Below are positions 9,057 to 18,933 of a DNA stretch of 64,000 nt, one piece after another. Under the pieces are notes generated by a model, which worked only from the letters and a program-made list of their open reading frames with translations, did no database searches and had not been told where the DNA came from. Made by a program: the position numbers and the translations under genes. Numbering within the stretch: position 1 is the first letter of the stretch; every line of letters starts with the position of its first letter. Origin of the DNA: Litorilinea aerophila (GTDB lineage: Bacteria > Chloroflexota > Anaerolineae > Caldilineales > Caldilineaceae); assembly GCF_006569185.2 (NCBI RefSeq), contig NZ_VIGC02000024.1:40777-104776 (forward strand). The letters run 5' to 3'.

Positions 9057-10001
9057 TTACTCTCCGTAGTAGAAGACCCAACGTTTGGACAGACGCATCT
9101 GGAAGATGGTCAGGGTCACAATGATGATGGCGAAGAACCACGCCAGGGCCGCGGCGTAGCCCATGTTCCAGTAGTCGAAGGCCTGCTTCCAGATGTGGAG
9201 GCTGAAGAACCAGGTGGCGTAGCCCGGGCCACCCTCGGTGGCCACAAAGGCAGCGGCGAAGGTCTGCAGCGCGCCGATGATACCCAGGACCGTGTTAAAG
9301 AAGATGGTGGGCGTGAGCAGGGGAATGGTGACGTGGCGGATGCGCTGCCAGGTGTTGGCACCGTCAATGTGCGCGGCGTCGTACAGGGAGTCGGGAATGC
9401 CCTGGAGGCCGGCCAGGAAGATGATCATCTGGGTGCCACCGATGCCTCCCCAGAGCCGCATGAGGATCAAGGAGGGGATGGCCCACTGCCGGTCGGTGAA
9501 CCACCCCGGTGGGTTGGCGACCCCCAGCTCCCGCAGGGCCTGGTTGACAATGCCAAAATCGGTGTTCAGCAGCCATTTCCAGAGTACCACCGAGGCCACC
9601 AGCGGCACCAGGGAGGGCATGAAAAAAAGCGTCCGGTAGACGGAGACCCCTTTGAGCTGCTGGTTGAGGAGGATGGCCAGAAACATGGAACCCAGCACGC
9701 CCAACGGTACGCCCAGCCCGGCGAAGTAGAAGGTGCGCACCAGGGATGGCCAGAAGAGGTCGTCGTTGGTGAACATCTTGACGTAATTGGCCGCGCCGAT
9801 GAACTCGGGTGCGCCCAAGACGTCGTATTTGGTCAGGCTCAGATACAGGGAAGCCAGGCCTGGCCCCACGAACAGGCCAAAAAAGCCGATCAGCCAGGGG
9901 GTCAGGAAGAGGTAGCCGTACAGGTTCTCCCGCCGTCGGGCCGGAGACCAGGCTCGCCGCCTGGCCGCCTTCTTCCCCGCTTCGGTCGCGATGGTCGTCA
10001 T
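9057..10001 (-). CDS. Sugar ABC transporter permease, CUT1 MalF-type
   Basis: 314 residues from MTTIATEAGKKAARRR, chosen because GAGGAG precedes this ATG; the in-frame extension upstream overlaps the binding-protein gene and looks non-coding. Six membrane helices start at YGYLFLTPWLIGFFGLF. The EAA-type loop is near SLYDAAHIDGANTWQRIRHVTIPLL. It pairs with the MalG-type permease at 8142 and the binding protein at 10132. Confidence 0.93.
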   Translation of the reverse strand: MTTIATEAGKKAARRRAWSPARRRENLYGYLFLTPWLIGFFGLFVGPGLASLYLSLTKYDVLGAPEFIGAANYVKMFTNDDLFWPSLVRTFYFAGLGVPLGVLGSMFLAILLNQQLKGVSVYRTLFFMPSLVPLVASVVLWKWLLNTDFGIVNQALRELGVANPPGWFTDRQWAIPSLILMRLWGGIGGTQMIIFLAGLQGIPDSLYDAAHIDGANTWQRIRHVTIPLLTPTIFFNTVLGIIGALQTFAAAFVATEGGPGYATWFFSLHIWKQAFDYWNMGYAAALAWFFAIIIVTLTIFQMRLSKRWVFYYGE

Positions 10002-10131
10002 CTGGAACTCCTCAGGGTGTCGATGATCAGGGCAGGAGGGCGCAGGCGGACGCCAGTGCGCCCACCCACACCCTCCCGCCGTCAGCCGCGAACGGCCGCG
10101 GCTCTCTCGCGTCCATCCCATCGGGCCGACA

Positions 10132-11490
10132 TCAGGCCGGGTCCATATCCAGCACGTCCTGAACGGCCTTGTGGAGATCTTCCAACCCCTGCTCAAAGGG
10201 AATGGGGTCGTTGGGATCCAGGAGGAGCTGCACCCGCTGGGTGATGGCATCGGTATATTCCCGTCCCCGGGAATTGGCCGGCGCGTAGGCCGGAATGCCA
10301 TTTTCCAGGTTCGGAATGAACCATTCGTGGATGGGGTTTTGTTTCACCAGCTCATCCAGCACGTCCGGCCGGACCAGCGCGCCCTGCCCGGCCACCAGGT
10401 TGAAGCCCAGGCACCCCTCGAAGTTGGTGATGTGTTTGATGAATTCGTAGGCCTCCTGGGGATGGGCGCTGCTCGCGTTGATGTTCCACGTGCCGCCCCG
10501 GATCTGGCAGGGGAAACGCCCATCCTCCCGGGTGGGGAAGAGGCCCTGCCAGGCTTCGGCAATGCTGGGGTCCTGGATGTCCCGGTCGAAGTTGCGGACG
10601 TTGAGGGAACCGGCCCAGTTCATGGTGATCTTCCCCTCCAACTGGGCCGCGGCCACGTTGAGGTCGCCGCCGGGCGAGGGCAACACCTTGTCCACCACGG
10701 CCAGGTCATAGAGCCAGCGGAACGCCGCCTGGGCCCGCTCGTCGTCCAGGATCAGGCAGCGGGTTCCCTCTTCGTTGATGAAGGTGGTGTTCCAGATGCG
10801 GCAGAGGACGGCGACGGCGGACTCGCTGTAGGGGAAGGCCATGCCGAACCGCTCCCCCTCCTTGTAGAAGGTGCGGGCCCATTCGCCGTAGGTTTCCATG
10901 GAGGTCTCGTGGCCCATCGGGTCCGGCGGCTCGATGCCCGCCTCTTCAAAATGGCGCTTGTTGATGACCATGGTGTCGTGACCGGCCCATCCCCAACTGG
11001 GCAGGCCATAAATCTTCCCCTTATAACGCTGGATGGTGATGAACTGTTCAAACCACTGGCTCAGGTCCAGGTCATCTGCCTCCATCAGCTCATCCATGGG
11101 CCCGATGATGCCCTTGTCGATGGCCCGCCAGAAGTGATAGTGGGAGGGGTCGAAGGCGATGATGTCGCCCAAATCGCCGGCCGCGTGCATGGCGTACATC
11201 TTGCCGTAGTTGTCCTGCTGGCTGGATCCGGTCAGGGGGCGGAATTCGATGTCGATGTTGGGGTGTAATTCCTTGAATGTCTCGATCCGCTCTTCGTTCC
11301 AGCCGGTGCCGGGCCCCCGGAAGGTATCCCAGATCAGTTTAATGGTGTCGCTGCTGGCGGTCGCTTCTCCGCCTTCACTGCCGGTTTGGGGGGCAGCCGC
11401 CTCCGGCGCACTACAGGCGGCCAACAGGCTACCGGTCACCAGGGCGCCGCTGAAACGCAGGAACGTGCGCCGTGAGATTGGGGTGGACAT
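10132..11490 (-). CDS. Extracellular sugar-binding lipoprotein of ABC transporter (Tat-type signal)
   Basis: The start at 11490 (MSTPISRRTFLRF) has AAGGAGG upstream; the longer frame is discarded. The N terminus has a twin-arginine motif SRRTFLRF followed by a hydrophobic stretch and lipobox LLAAC, so it is probably exported folded and lipid-anchored. The mature part is a family 1 solute-binding protein (for example LIWDTFRGPGTGWNEERI), 452 residues in all. As first gene of the transporter operon it is separated by 130 bases from the first permease gene. Confidence 0.92.
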   Translation of the reverse strand: MSTPISRRTFLRFSGALVTGSLLAACSAPEAAAPQTGSEGGEATASSDTIKLIWDTFRGPGTGWNEERIETFKELHPNIDIEFRPLTGSSQQDNYGKMYAMHAAGDLGDIIAFDPSHYHFWRAIDKGIIGPMDELMEADDLDLSQWFEQFITIQRYKGKIYGLPSWGWAGHDTMVINKRHFEEAGIEPPDPMGHETSMETYGEWARTFYKEGERFGMAFPYSESAVAVLCRIWNTTFINEEGTRCLILDDERAQAAFRWLYDLAVVDKVLPSPGGDLNVAAAQLEGKITMNWAGSLNVRNFDRDIQDPSIAEAWQGLFPTREDGRFPCQIRGGTWNINASSAHPQEAYEFIKHITNFEGCLGFNLVAGQGALVRPDVLDELVKQNPIHEWFIPNLENGIPAYAPANSRGREYTDAITQRVQLLLDPNDPIPFEQGLEDLHKAVQDVLDMDPA

Positions 11491-11896
11491 GGGCAGAACC
11501 TCCTTGTGGTTTTGGGTTTGAAGTGACATGAAGCCAGCGTCGACTGGCATGGGTGTAGATCGCATCTGTGGGCGGGGGTGGGGAGTGCCAGACTGCGGTC
11601 TACACGGTGAAACACAGACCGATTCCTGCAAAGAAAAAGGATCGTTGCAGGCCGATGGGATGGAACGTCAACGATGCTCGGGAACAGATGGCGCGCGTGG
11701 CAAAATGGTCTGACCATTCAGGCTGCTCGATTCTAGCATATCCACGCTCGGGCTGTCAACCAGGATTTCGCCGGCCAAATCGGCTATCTTCCAGGCCGAC
11801 GCCTGCCCCAATTTGCGTGGCCGTTGGCTGCAGTGGGACAATACGGTCGCATTCCATGCCGTTCAACCCACCCCATCAACCACCAGGAGGATCCCC
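11491..11896. other. Divergent intergenic region with control signals
   Basis: This 406-base gap separates the minus-strand transporter operon from the plus-strand SAF-domain dehydrogenase. Apart from the 15-base palindrome at 11704-11718 and ribosome sites at each end I see no gene. Short open frames here are not supported. Confidence 0.6.
11704..11718. promoter_or_regulatory. GntR/FadR-type operator candidate
   Basis: AATGGTC-T-GACCATT is a perfect inverted repeat around one central base. It contains TGGTnnnACCA-like halves as recognised by FadR/PdhR/LldR-type GntR regulators. It sits between the divergent transporter operon and dehydrogenase gene, so one regulator could control both. No GntR gene is in the window. 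Confidence 0.55.
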
Positions 11897-13273
11897 ATGC
11901 TCAGCATACGCCTGGCCCAGCGCGCGGCAGAAGGGCGGCCCATCCGGGTCGGCATCATCGGCACCGGCAAGTTTGGCGCCGGCCTGGTCGCCCAGATCTC
12001 CCAGATGCAAGGCATGACCGTCTCGGCCATCGCCGACATCAACCTGGATCACGCCATCCACGCCTACTCGTCCAGCGGCGTCCCGGCGGAGGCCCTCGTC
12101 ACCGCGGAGCGGGCCGCCGCCATCGACGATGCCATCCGCGCCGACCGGCCGGCCATCACCCAGGACGGCCTGCTGGTGGCCCAGTCCGAATTGGTGGACG
12201 TGGTGGTGGAGGCCACGGGCGTGCCGGACGTGGGCGCGCGCATGGCCTACGAGGCCATCACCCACAACAAGCACGTGGTCATGGTCAACGTGGAGGCGGA
12301 CGTCACCGTGGGGCCCATCCTGCGCCGGCTGGCCGACGCGGCGGGTGTGGTCTACACCCTGGTGGACGGCGACCAGCCCGGCTGCACCATGAACATGGTG
12401 GACTGGGCCCGGGCTCTGGGCTTCGAGGTGGTGGCCGCGGGCCGGGGTACCATCATGTACGCCGACGACCGTCAGGGCACGCCGGACACCGTGCCCCAGC
12501 GCTTCGGCTTCAGCCAGGAGATGATCCAGCGCCGCACCATCAACCTCAAGATGTACAATTCCTTCCGGGACGGCACCAAAGCCCAGGTGGAGATGGCCGC
12601 GCTGGCCAACGCGGCCGGCCTGGTGCCCGACGTACGGGGCATGCACGAGCCGTCGGTGAACATCGAGGACATCGCCCGGGTCTTCAGCCGACGGGAAGAA
12701 GGGGGCATCCTCAGCCGCCACGGCGTGGTGGAGCTGGCCAACAGCGTGGCGGAAGATGGCCAGACCCTGCTGCCCAATGGCCTGGGCATGGGGGTCTTCG
12801 TGGTCATCCGCACAGACCATCCCTTCACCCAGGAAGATCTGCGCGCCTACTACCTCCACCCCGGCGGCAACGGCCACAACTACCTCCTCTATCGGCCCTA
12901 CCATCTGGTCGCGGTGGAAGCGCCCATCTCCATCGCCAAAGCCGCCCTCTACGGCGAGCCCACAGGGTCTCCCCTGCCCACGCCCACGACGGAGGTCATC
13001 ACCGTGGCCAAGCGCCATCTGGAAGAGGGGGAAACCCTGGACGGCGGCGGTGGCTACACTGTCAATGGCCTTTGCGAGCGCGTCGACGTGGCCCGGGCGC
13101 AGGGGCTTTTGCCCCTGGGGCTGGCTGCCGGTGCCCGGCTGAAATGTGACGTGGCCCAGGGGGAAGCCATCACCTACGACATGGTGGAATTGGTGGAGGA
13201 TTCTTTTATCCTCAAGCTGCGCCGCCTGCAGGATGCCACCATCTGGCCGGCGGGCAACGCAAGAAGCGCATGA
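11897..13273 (+). CDS. NAD(P)-dependent oxidoreductase with C-terminal SAF domain (homoserine dehydrogenase-like)
   Basis: 458 residues starting at MLSIRLAQRA, with CAGGAGG seven bases before the ATG. The N-terminal Rossmann fold has VGIIGTGKFGAGL; the middle resembles homoserine dehydrogenase-type oxidoreductases (AYEAITHNKHVVMVNVEADV). The C-terminal part (ARAQGLLPLGLAAGARLKCDVAQG) looks like a SAF domain, a module found in some sugar-acid dehydratases and sialate synthases. It is divergent from a sugar ABC operon, so oxidation of an imported sugar-derived compound is likely. The substrate is unknown to me. Confidence 0.8.
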   Translation: MLSIRLAQRAAEGRPIRVGIIGTGKFGAGLVAQISQMQGMTVSAIADINLDHAIHAYSSSGVPAEALVTAERAAAIDDAIRADRPAITQDGLLVAQSELVDVVVEATGVPDVGARMAYEAITHNKHVVMVNVEADVTVGPILRRLADAAGVVYTLVDGDQPGCTMNMVDWARALGFEVVAAGRGTIMYADDRQGTPDTVPQRFGFSQEMIQRRTINLKMYNSFRDGTKAQVEMAALANAAGLVPDVRGMHEPSVNIEDIARVFSRREEGGILSRHGVVELANSVAEDGQTLLPNGLGMGVFVVIRTDHPFTQEDLRAYYLHPGGNGHNYLLYRPYHLVAVEAPISIAKAALYGEPTGSPLPTPTTEVITVAKRHLEEGETLDGGGGYTVNGLCERVDVARAQGLLPLGLAAGARLKCDVAQGEAITYDMVELVEDSFILKLRRLQDATIWPAGNARSA

Positions 13274-13321
13274 AGGGCGCCGCGGCAAGCCCCAGGGCAC
13301 ACTGTCTTGCCGCCTGGCTGC

Positions 13322-13700
13322 TTACTTGTAGGGCAACGCCTCCAGCGCCACATGGCCGGTGAGCGCTTCAAACTCCGGGTCTTTGTGGAGCAAGATGGCC
13401 TGGGTTTGAAGCGCATAGGCCGCTATGATGGTATCTACCAGGGACAAACGATGGATGGCTTTCAACCGGGCGGCAGTGAGCAGGACTGCTTCCTCCAGCT
13501 GCCAGAGGAACGTTGCCGGGAGCGCCTTCATCAGGGCGTAGCGTCGCTCTGCTTCTGGCACGCCCCGTTCCTGTTGGCTGATATAGTTCACTTCCAGGAG
13601 GCTGACCCAGGTAATGAAGGCCGATCCGCTGCGTAACACCTCTTCAACCCTGGTTGCACCGGCCTCATCTTCAATCAGGGTTAGAAGGGCCGGAAGGGGA
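13322..13700 (-). pseudogene. VapC-like PIN-domain remnant lacking its N terminus
   Basis: Reading leftward from about 13700, the frame encodes PALLTLIEDEAGATRVEEVL, then SAFITWVSLLEVNYISQ and LSLVDTIIAAYAL, all typical of VapC PIN toxins. The usual opening residues with the first catalytic Asp (DxSALL) are missing: PLPALL stands in their place and there is no ATG or ribosome site in front. A GTG at 13639 would give only 105 residues starting inside the domain. No antitoxin gene is adjacent. It is best read as a decayed toxin, though a GTG-started short protein cannot be excluded. Confidence 0.6.
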
Positions 13701-13782
13701 ACGTGATTTACGACCTGCCTGTCTGCCCGGGAGTAAAATGGGGGTGGATGAGGGTCGAATCATGCCAGCGAGGAGGTCGTAC

Positions 13783-14157
13783 ATGATAACGGTGAAACGG
13801 GTCTATGAAGCACCGGCTGCGGACGACGGCCAGCGTTTCCTGGTGGACCGCCTTTGGCCCCGGGGCGTTAAGAAGGACGAGCTACGTCTGGACGGCTGGC
13901 TGAAGGAGGTGGCTCCCAGCGACGCGCTGCGTAAGTGGTTCGGCCACGACCCCGCCAGATGGGAGGAATTTCAGCAGCGCTACTTCGCCGAGTTGGAGGC
14001 CAACCCCGACGCCTGGCAGCCTCTCCTGACGGCGGCCCGCCAGGGCGATGTGACGTTGCTGTACAGCGCCCGGGATGAGGCCCACAACAACGCTGTGGCG
14101 CTGAAGGCCTTCCTGGAGCGCTACCTGGCAGATACGGAGACCGCCCATGGCGAATGA
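13783..14157 (+). CDS. DUF488 family protein (YeaO-like)
   Basis: The start at [11 protein letters not shown] has AGGAGG six bases upstream. The 124-residue product has the DUF488 signatures [31 protein letters not shown] and [18 protein letters not shown], including the conserved Arg and His residues. The molecular role of the family is unknown. Its end overlaps the start of the following NDH-2 gene by 11 bases, implying co-transcription and possible translational coupling. Confidence 0.9.
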   Translation: MITVKRVYEAPAADDGQRFLVDRLWPRGVKKDELRLDGWLKEVAPSDALRKWFGHDPARWEEFQQRYFAELEANPDAWQPLLTAARQGDVTLLYSARDEAHNNAVALKAFLERYLADTETAHGE

Positions 14158-15409
14158 ACGTCCCCAGGTGGTGATTGTGGGCGCCGGCTTTGGCGGCCTG
14201 TGGGCTGTCCGCGGGCTGGCCGGCGCGCCGGTGGACGTGCTGTTGGTGGACCGCAACAACTATCACACCTTTTTGCCCCTACTCTACCAGGTGGCCGCCG
14301 CGGAGCTGGAGCCCGAGGCCATCGCCTATCCCATCCGCAGCATCCTGCGGGAGATGCCCAACGCCCGCTTTCTGTTGGCCGAGGTGGAGGAGGTGGATCT
14401 GGCTGCGCGCCAGCTCCAGACCAGCGTGGGCCCGGTCCCCTACGACTACCTGGTGCTGGCCCTGGGCAGTGCCCCCCACTTTTTCGGGGTGCCCGGCGCC
14501 CGGGAACACGCGTTTACCCTCAAGAGCATGGAGGACGCCATCCGCCTGCGCAATCATGTGCTGGGGCGCTTTGAGGCGGCCCAGTGGCAACAGGATCCGG
14601 ACGCCCGGGCGCGGGCCTTGACCTTCGTGGTGGTAGGTGGGGGCCCCACCGGCGTGGAGTTCGCCGGCGCGCTGGCCGAGCTCATCAACGGGCCGTTGCG
14701 TCGGGACTACCCGGACCTGGATTTTCGGTCGGCCCGGGTGATCCTGCTGGAAGCCCAGTCGACCCTGCTCCCCGGCCTGCCGGAGCGGCTGCAACAGTAT
14801 GCCCGGCGTCGCCTGGAACAGATGGGGGTGGATGTACGCCTGCAGGCCCTGGTGGAGGAGATTGCACCCGCCCAGGTCCGCATCCGAGCCGGGGAAGTCA
14901 TCCAGTCGGATACGGTGGTGTGGACCGCGGGCGTCCAGGGGGTGCCCGGGGCTGATCGTTGGGGGTTGCCCACGGGGCGGGCCGGCCGGGTGGCAGTGTT
15001 GCCCACCTTGCAGGTGCCCGGCCATCCCGAGGTTTACGTGATTGGCGATCTGGCCTATGTGGAGCAGGAGGGGCGCCCGTTGCCCATGGTGGCGCCGGTG
15101 GCCACCCAGCAGGGTAAAGCCGTGGCCGCCAACCTGCGCCGTCAGCTTCAGGGGCAGGAGCTGCAACCCTTCCGCTACCGGGATCGGGGCACCATGGCCA
15201 CCATCGGCCGCAACGCGGCCGTGGCCCAGGTTTACGGGCGCTCCTTCACCGGTTTCATCGCCTGGGTGTTGTGGCTGGGGGTTCACCTTTTCAACCTGAT
15301 CGGCTTCCGCAACCGGCTGTTGGTGATGCTCAGCTGGGCCTGGGACTACTTCTTCTACGAGCGGGTGGTGCGCCTGCAGATGCCCCGGCTGGATCCGGAT
15401 GGGAAGTAA
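14147..15409 (+). CDS. Type II NADH:quinone oxidoreductase-like flavoprotein
   Basis: 420 residues with an FAD-binding motif [10 protein letters not shown] at the N terminus, a second dinucleotide motif [16 protein letters not shown] in the middle, the FAD-contacting VIGDLAYV, and the quinone-site pattern [15 protein letters not shown]. The C-terminal hydrophobic segment ([19 protein letters not shown]) fits monotopic membrane attachment. The enzyme passes electrons from NADH to quinone without pumping protons. It overlaps the DUF488 gene by 11 bases. A second, more divergent relative with an extra membrane domain is at 21033. Confidence 0.9.
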   Translation: MANERPQVVIVGAGFGGLWAVRGLAGAPVDVLLVDRNNYHTFLPLLYQVAAAELEPEAIAYPIRSILREMPNARFLLAEVEEVDLAARQLQTSVGPVPYDYLVLALGSAPHFFGVPGAREHAFTLKSMEDAIRLRNHVLGRFEAAQWQQDPDARARALTFVVVGGGPTGVEFAGALAELINGPLRRDYPDLDFRSARVILLEAQSTLLPGLPERLQQYARRRLEQMGVDVRLQALVEEIAPAQVRIRAGEVIQSDTVVWTAGVQGVPGADRWGLPTGRAGRVAVLPTLQVPGHPEVYVIGDLAYVEQEGRPLPMVAPVATQQGKAVAANLRRQLQGQELQPFRYRDRGTMATIGRNAAVAQVYGRSFTGFIAWVLWLGVHLFNLIGFRNRLLVMLSWAWDYFFYERVVRLQMPRLDPDGK

Positions 15410-15443
15410 CTGGTTCCCCTTCCACTCCCGGATAATGAAGGGA

Positions 15444-15503
15444 TTGTACGGCATTGGAGAAGTATGCTACAATACACATAAAACGGCTATTTTGTGTGTA
15501 TTG
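15444..15503 (+). promoter_or_regulatory. vapBC promoter and operator
   Basis: A sigma70-like pair TTGTAC (15444-15449) and TACAAT (15468-15473) is spaced by 18 bases. The inverted repeat CAATACACA (15470-15478) / TGTGTATTG (15495-15503) overlaps the -10 box and start site, as expected for an operator bound by the VapB-VapC complex. The vapB ATG follows at 15518. Confidence 0.65.
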
Positions 15504-15517
15504 CAAGGAGGCATAGC

Positions 15518-15730
15518 ATGCGCACTAATGTGGTGATCGATGAGCAGTTGATGGCGCAGGCCCTGGCACTGAGCGGACTGCGGACGAAACGGGCCGTAAT
15601 CGAGGAAGCCCTGCGCCTGTTGATCCGCCTCAAGCAGCAGGAACAAGTGCGCGCTCTGCGGGGGCAGCTCTCTTGGGAGGGGGATTTGAACGCGCTGCGT
15701 CAGGATCGACTCCCAGATCCTGTGAAGTAG
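15518..15730 (+). CDS. vapB: VapB-type antitoxin
   Basis: 70 residues, MRTNVVIDEQLMAQAL, with an N-terminal ribbon-helix-helix DNA-binding fold (TNVVIDEQL strand, then two helices with GLRTKRAVIEEALRLLIRL), typical of VapB proteins of the DUF2191 type. The C-terminal tail (LSWEGDLNALRQDR) would wrap the toxin. AAGGAGG is upstream of the chosen ATG. It lies directly before vapC and behind an operator with inverted repeats, so autoregulation is likely. Confidence 0.9.
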   Translation: MRTNVVIDEQLMAQALALSGLRTKRAVIEEALRLLIRLKQQEQVRALRGQLSWEGDLNALRQDRLPDPVK

Positions 15731-15746
15731 GATGAGGAGGAAACGC

Positions 15747-16142
15747 GTGTGGCTCGTTGACTCCTCCGTGTGGATCGACTACTTCAATGGGGTGGTTACG
15801 CCCGAGACCGACACACTGGATAGTGCCCTGGGGCAGCGCGAGCTGGGGCTGGGCGATATCATCCTGTGTGAGGTGTTGCAGGGCTTTCGTCGTCAGCAGG
15901 ATTTTGTGCGGGCACAACGGGCTTTACTCCAATTTCCTATCTTTCCCATCGGTGGCAAAGAGATCGCTATTCGAAGCGCAGAGAACTATCGTTTCCTGCG
16001 TCTTCGGGGCGTCACCGTGCGCAAGACCATCGACTGCTTGATTGCCACCTTTGCCATCGAAAGCGGATACGCCCTGCTGTACAGCGATCGAGACTTCGAT
16101 GCCTTTGTGGAATATCTGGGCTTAATCGCCGCCCCCCAGTGA
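15747..16142 (+). CDS. vapC: VapC-type PIN-domain ribonuclease toxin
   Basis: The GTG at 15747 (VWLVDSSVWIDYFNG, 131 residues) is preferred: AGGAGG lies six bases upstream. An in-frame ATG at 15732 would put that ribosome site inside the coding sequence. PIN acidic residues are present: Asp5, Glu42 (LCEVLQGF), Asp96 (KTIDCLIA) and Asp114 (LYSDRDFDAF). The protein should be a Mg-dependent RNase inhibited by VapB. It is separated from vapB by 16 bases and ends two bases before the convergent GH63 gene. Confidence 0.92.
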   Translation: MWLVDSSVWIDYFNGVVTPETDTLDSALGQRELGLGDIILCEVLQGFRRQQDFVRAQRALLQFPIFPIGGKEIAIRSAENYRFLRLRGVTVRKTIDCLIATFAIESGYALLYSDRDFDAFVEYLGLIAAPQ

Positions 16143-16144
16143 AC

Positions 16145-18799
16145 TCACCGATGATCCTGGATCAACGCCGCCACCAGGCCGGTCCAGCCGGTCTGATGGC
16201 TGGCCCCTAGCCCCGCGCCGTTGTCTCCGTGAAAGTACTCATAAAACAGAATGGAATCTTTCCAGTGGGGGTCTTCCTGGAAGATCTGTTGCCCACCGTA
16301 GATGGGGCGATGGCCCTGATCATCCTGCAGGAAGAGGGAGATCAGGCGCCGGGCGAGATCCCCGGCTACCACGTCCAGGGTGGTCTTGCGGCCGGATCCG
16401 GTCGGATATTCCACGGTGAATCCATCCCCGAAGTAGCGGTCATATTCCTGCAAGGCCCGGATCAGGAGGATGTTGAGGGGAAACCAAACAGGGCCTCGCC
16501 AGTTGGAGTTGCCGCCGAAGAGGCGGCTGCGGGACTCGGCCGGTTCGTAGGCGATGGTGAAGTGTTGTCCGCCCAAGTCCAGGGTGTACGGCCGTTGGTG
16601 TACTTTGGAAAGGGAGCGGATACCGTAGGGCGAGAGGAATTCGTCCTCGTCGAGCATGTAGCCCAGTACCCGCCGCAGCCTGTCCTCGGTCATCAGGGCC
16701 ATCAGGCAATGGTGGCCCTCAGGCGCCCGAATGCAGGCCGTGGTCTGGGCAAACTGAGCTCGATGCTGCAGGAACCAGTTGGCCCGGCGGGCGAAGGTCG
16801 GCATGCGCGACATGAGGTTCGGCTCCAGGGTCGCCACGGCAATCAGGGGCATCAATCCCACCAGGGAGCGCACCCGCAAAGGACGTACGCTGTCATCGGG
16901 AAGATGGAGCGCGTCATAATAGAATCCATCGGTATCATCCCACAGGGAGACGCCCCGACCGCCCAGGTGGTTCATGGCCGTGGCGATGCGCAGAAAGTGC
17001 TCGAAGAACTTGACAGCCGTGTCCTGATAGACCGGATTCTCCTGGGCCAACTCCAGCGCGATCTGCATCATCTGCAGGCTGAAGAAGCCCATCCACGCCG
17101 TGCCGTCGGCCTGGTCCACATGGCCGCCCAAAGGGTGCACAGTGCTGCGGTCGAAGAGGCTGATGTTGTCCAGCCCCAGGAAGCCACCCTGGAAGACGTT
17201 GCGACCGTCCGCATCTTTGCGGTTGACCCACCAGGTGAAGTTCAGAAGCAGCTTGTGGAAGATCCCTTCCAGGAAGGCCCGGTCGGGCTCTCCGTTCTGT
17301 TGGGCATCGATTCGGTAGACCTGCAGCGCGGCCCAGGCGTGCACCGGTGGATTGGCGTGATCACAGTCCCATTCGTAGGCGGGCAGCGCACCATTGGGGT
17401 GCATGTACCATTCCCGGGCCATCAGCGTCAGCTGACGTTTGGCGTAGTCTGGGTCGATCAGCGCCAGGGGGAGGCAGTGAAAAGACAGGTCCCAGGTGGC
17501 ATACCAGGGGTACTCCCATTTGTCCGGCATGGAGATGACATCGAAATTGGTCAGATGCCCCCAGCCGTTGTTGCGTCCCTGCCAACGGGACGCTGGCGGG
17601 GGCGGCATGCCGGGGTCGCCCTGAAGCCATTGGAGGACATCGTAGTAGTAGAGCTGCTTAGTCCAGAGCAGGCCGGCGAAGGCCTGTCGCTGGATGCGGC
17701 GCTCTTCTTCATCCAGCTCCGGGGGGTGGATGGCCGCGTAGAAGGCGTCTGCCTCTTCCTGACGCCGGGCGAAAATCGGGTCGAACCCATCCAGCGGGTG
17801 GGATAGCTCTGCCGGGGCCAGGCGCAAGCGCAGCTGGACGGCCTTCCCCGGGCCAATTTCACGAGAGTAGAGGGCCGCTCCCTTGGTGCCCACGTTTTCG
17901 GGGTTCACGGCTGCAAGGTCGCCCTCCACCAGGTAGCGGTGAAAGGCGTCTTTGACATACGGGCAAGGATTCGGGCTTTCAAAAAGGCGTTCTCGATTGG
18001 TTTCGTTCTCGGTGAAGAGGAGTTGATCCGCATCCTCCGCGTAGAGCCAGTAGACACCCGCCTCCGGGTGGTCGGCCCGGACCCGGGCCACGCTCTGGCT
18101 ACGTCCCACAAGATGGAGCCGCGGTCTCTGGGGGGTATTGTCCATAGGACCCCTGGGATAACCCCAGCTCCACGTATTGCGAAACCAGAGGGTAGGCAAC
18201 AGATGGAGCGTGGCGGCTTCGGGGCCCCGGTTGTGGGCGGTGATGCGGATGAGAATATCGTTCTCATCTGCCTTGGCGTACTCCACGAAAATGTCGAAGT
18301 AGCGGTTTTCAGCGAAGACGCCTGTGTCCAGCAGCTCGTACTCGAAGTCGTCCAGGCCGCGCCGCGCGTTTTCCGCCACCAGCTCGGCGTAGGGGAAGGC
18401 TGCCTGGGGGTACTTGTAGAGCATCTGCATGTACGAATGGGTGGGCGTGTTGTCCAGGTAGAAGTAATATTCCTTGACATCCTCCCCGTGATTGCCCTCG
18501 GCATTGGTCAGGCCGAAGAGCCGCTCCTTGAGGATCGGGTCCCGGCCATTCCAGAGGGCCAGGGCAAAGCAGAGCCACTGGTTCCGGTCGCTGATACCCG
18601 CCAGACCGTCTTCGTTCCATCGGTACGCGCGGCTGCGGGCGTGGTCGTGGGGAAAATAGGTCCAGGCTTCGCCATCAGGGCTGTAGTCCTCCCGCACGGT
18701 GCCCCAGGCCCGCTCGCTCAGGTAGGGGCCCCAGTTGCGCCAGTTGGCCCGTCGCTCCCGATGGGCCAGCAGACGCTGGTGTTCAGCAGTGTTGGACAT
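16145..18799 (-). CDS. GH63-type glucosidase (mannosyl-oligosaccharide glucosidase-like)
   Basis: 884 residues from [12 protein letters not shown]; the start is chosen because AAGGG lies about nine bases upstream, while two further upstream starts lack spacing. The protein shows the (alpha/alpha)6 barrel signatures of bacterial GH63 enzymes: [49 protein letters not shown] and, at the C terminus, [19 protein letters not shown]. There is no signal peptide, so it probably acts in the cytoplasm on imported or storage alpha-glucosides such as glucosylglycerate or trehalose-like sugars. It is monocistronic. Substrate is uncertain. Confidence 0.85.
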   Translation of the reverse strand: MSNTAEHQRLLAHRERRANWRNWGPYLSERAWGTVREDYSPDGEAWTYFPHDHARSRAYRWNEDGLAGISDRNQWLCFALALWNGRDPILKERLFGLTNAEGNHGEDVKEYYFYLDNTPTHSYMQMLYKYPQAAFPYAELVAENARRGLDDFEYELLDTGVFAENRYFDIFVEYAKADENDILIRITAHNRGPEAATLHLLPTLWFRNTWSWGYPRGPMDNTPQRPRLHLVGRSQSVARVRADHPEAGVYWLYAEDADQLLFTENETNRERLFESPNPCPYVKDAFHRYLVEGDLAAVNPENVGTKGAALYSREIGPGKAVQLRLRLAPAELSHPLDGFDPIFARRQEEADAFYAAIHPPELDEEERRIQRQAFAGLLWTKQLYYYDVLQWLQGDPGMPPPPASRWQGRNNGWGHLTNFDVISMPDKWEYPWYATWDLSFHCLPLALIDPDYAKRQLTLMAREWYMHPNGALPAYEWDCDHANPPVHAWAALQVYRIDAQQNGEPDRAFLEGIFHKLLLNFTWWVNRKDADGRNVFQGGFLGLDNISLFDRSTVHPLGGHVDQADGTAWMGFFSLQMMQIALELAQENPVYQDTAVKFFEHFLRIATAMNHLGGRGVSLWDDTDGFYYDALHLPDDSVRPLRVRSLVGLMPLIAVATLEPNLMSRMPTFARRANWFLQHRAQFAQTTACIRAPEGHHCLMALMTEDRLRRVLGYMLDEDEFLSPYGIRSLSKVHQRPYTLDLGGQHFTIAYEPAESRSRLFGGNSNWRGPVWFPLNILLIRALQEYDRYFGDGFTVEYPTGSGRKTTLDVVAGDLARRLISLFLQDDQGHRPIYGGQQIFQEDPHWKDSILFYEYFHGDNGAGLGASHQTGWTGLVAALIQDHR

Positions 18800-18933
18800 G
18801 GGCTTCATTCCCTTCGCGCATCCTGTTCCCACGGATTGTTCCCCAGGACCACGCCCACAGCGCTCACTCGGGTTAAAGATCCTGGAGCTGTGGGATGATA
18901 TCCAGCCCCCAGGCCGATGCTATGCCGTCGGGG

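Noticed and set aside
7542..10244. 900-codon open frame on the plus strand
   Set aside because: It runs antisense to the permease genes, has low-complexity Gly/Arg/Gln-rich translation with no recognisable domain, and arises from high GC content.
11813..11896. Upstream extension of the SAF-domain dehydrogenase
   Set aside because: The GTG-started extension lacks a ribosome site, while the ATG at 11897 has CAGGAGG at the right distance.
13654..13782. N-terminal extension of the DUF488 gene
   Set aside because: AGGAGG directly precedes the ATG at 13783 and homologues begin near MITVKRVY.
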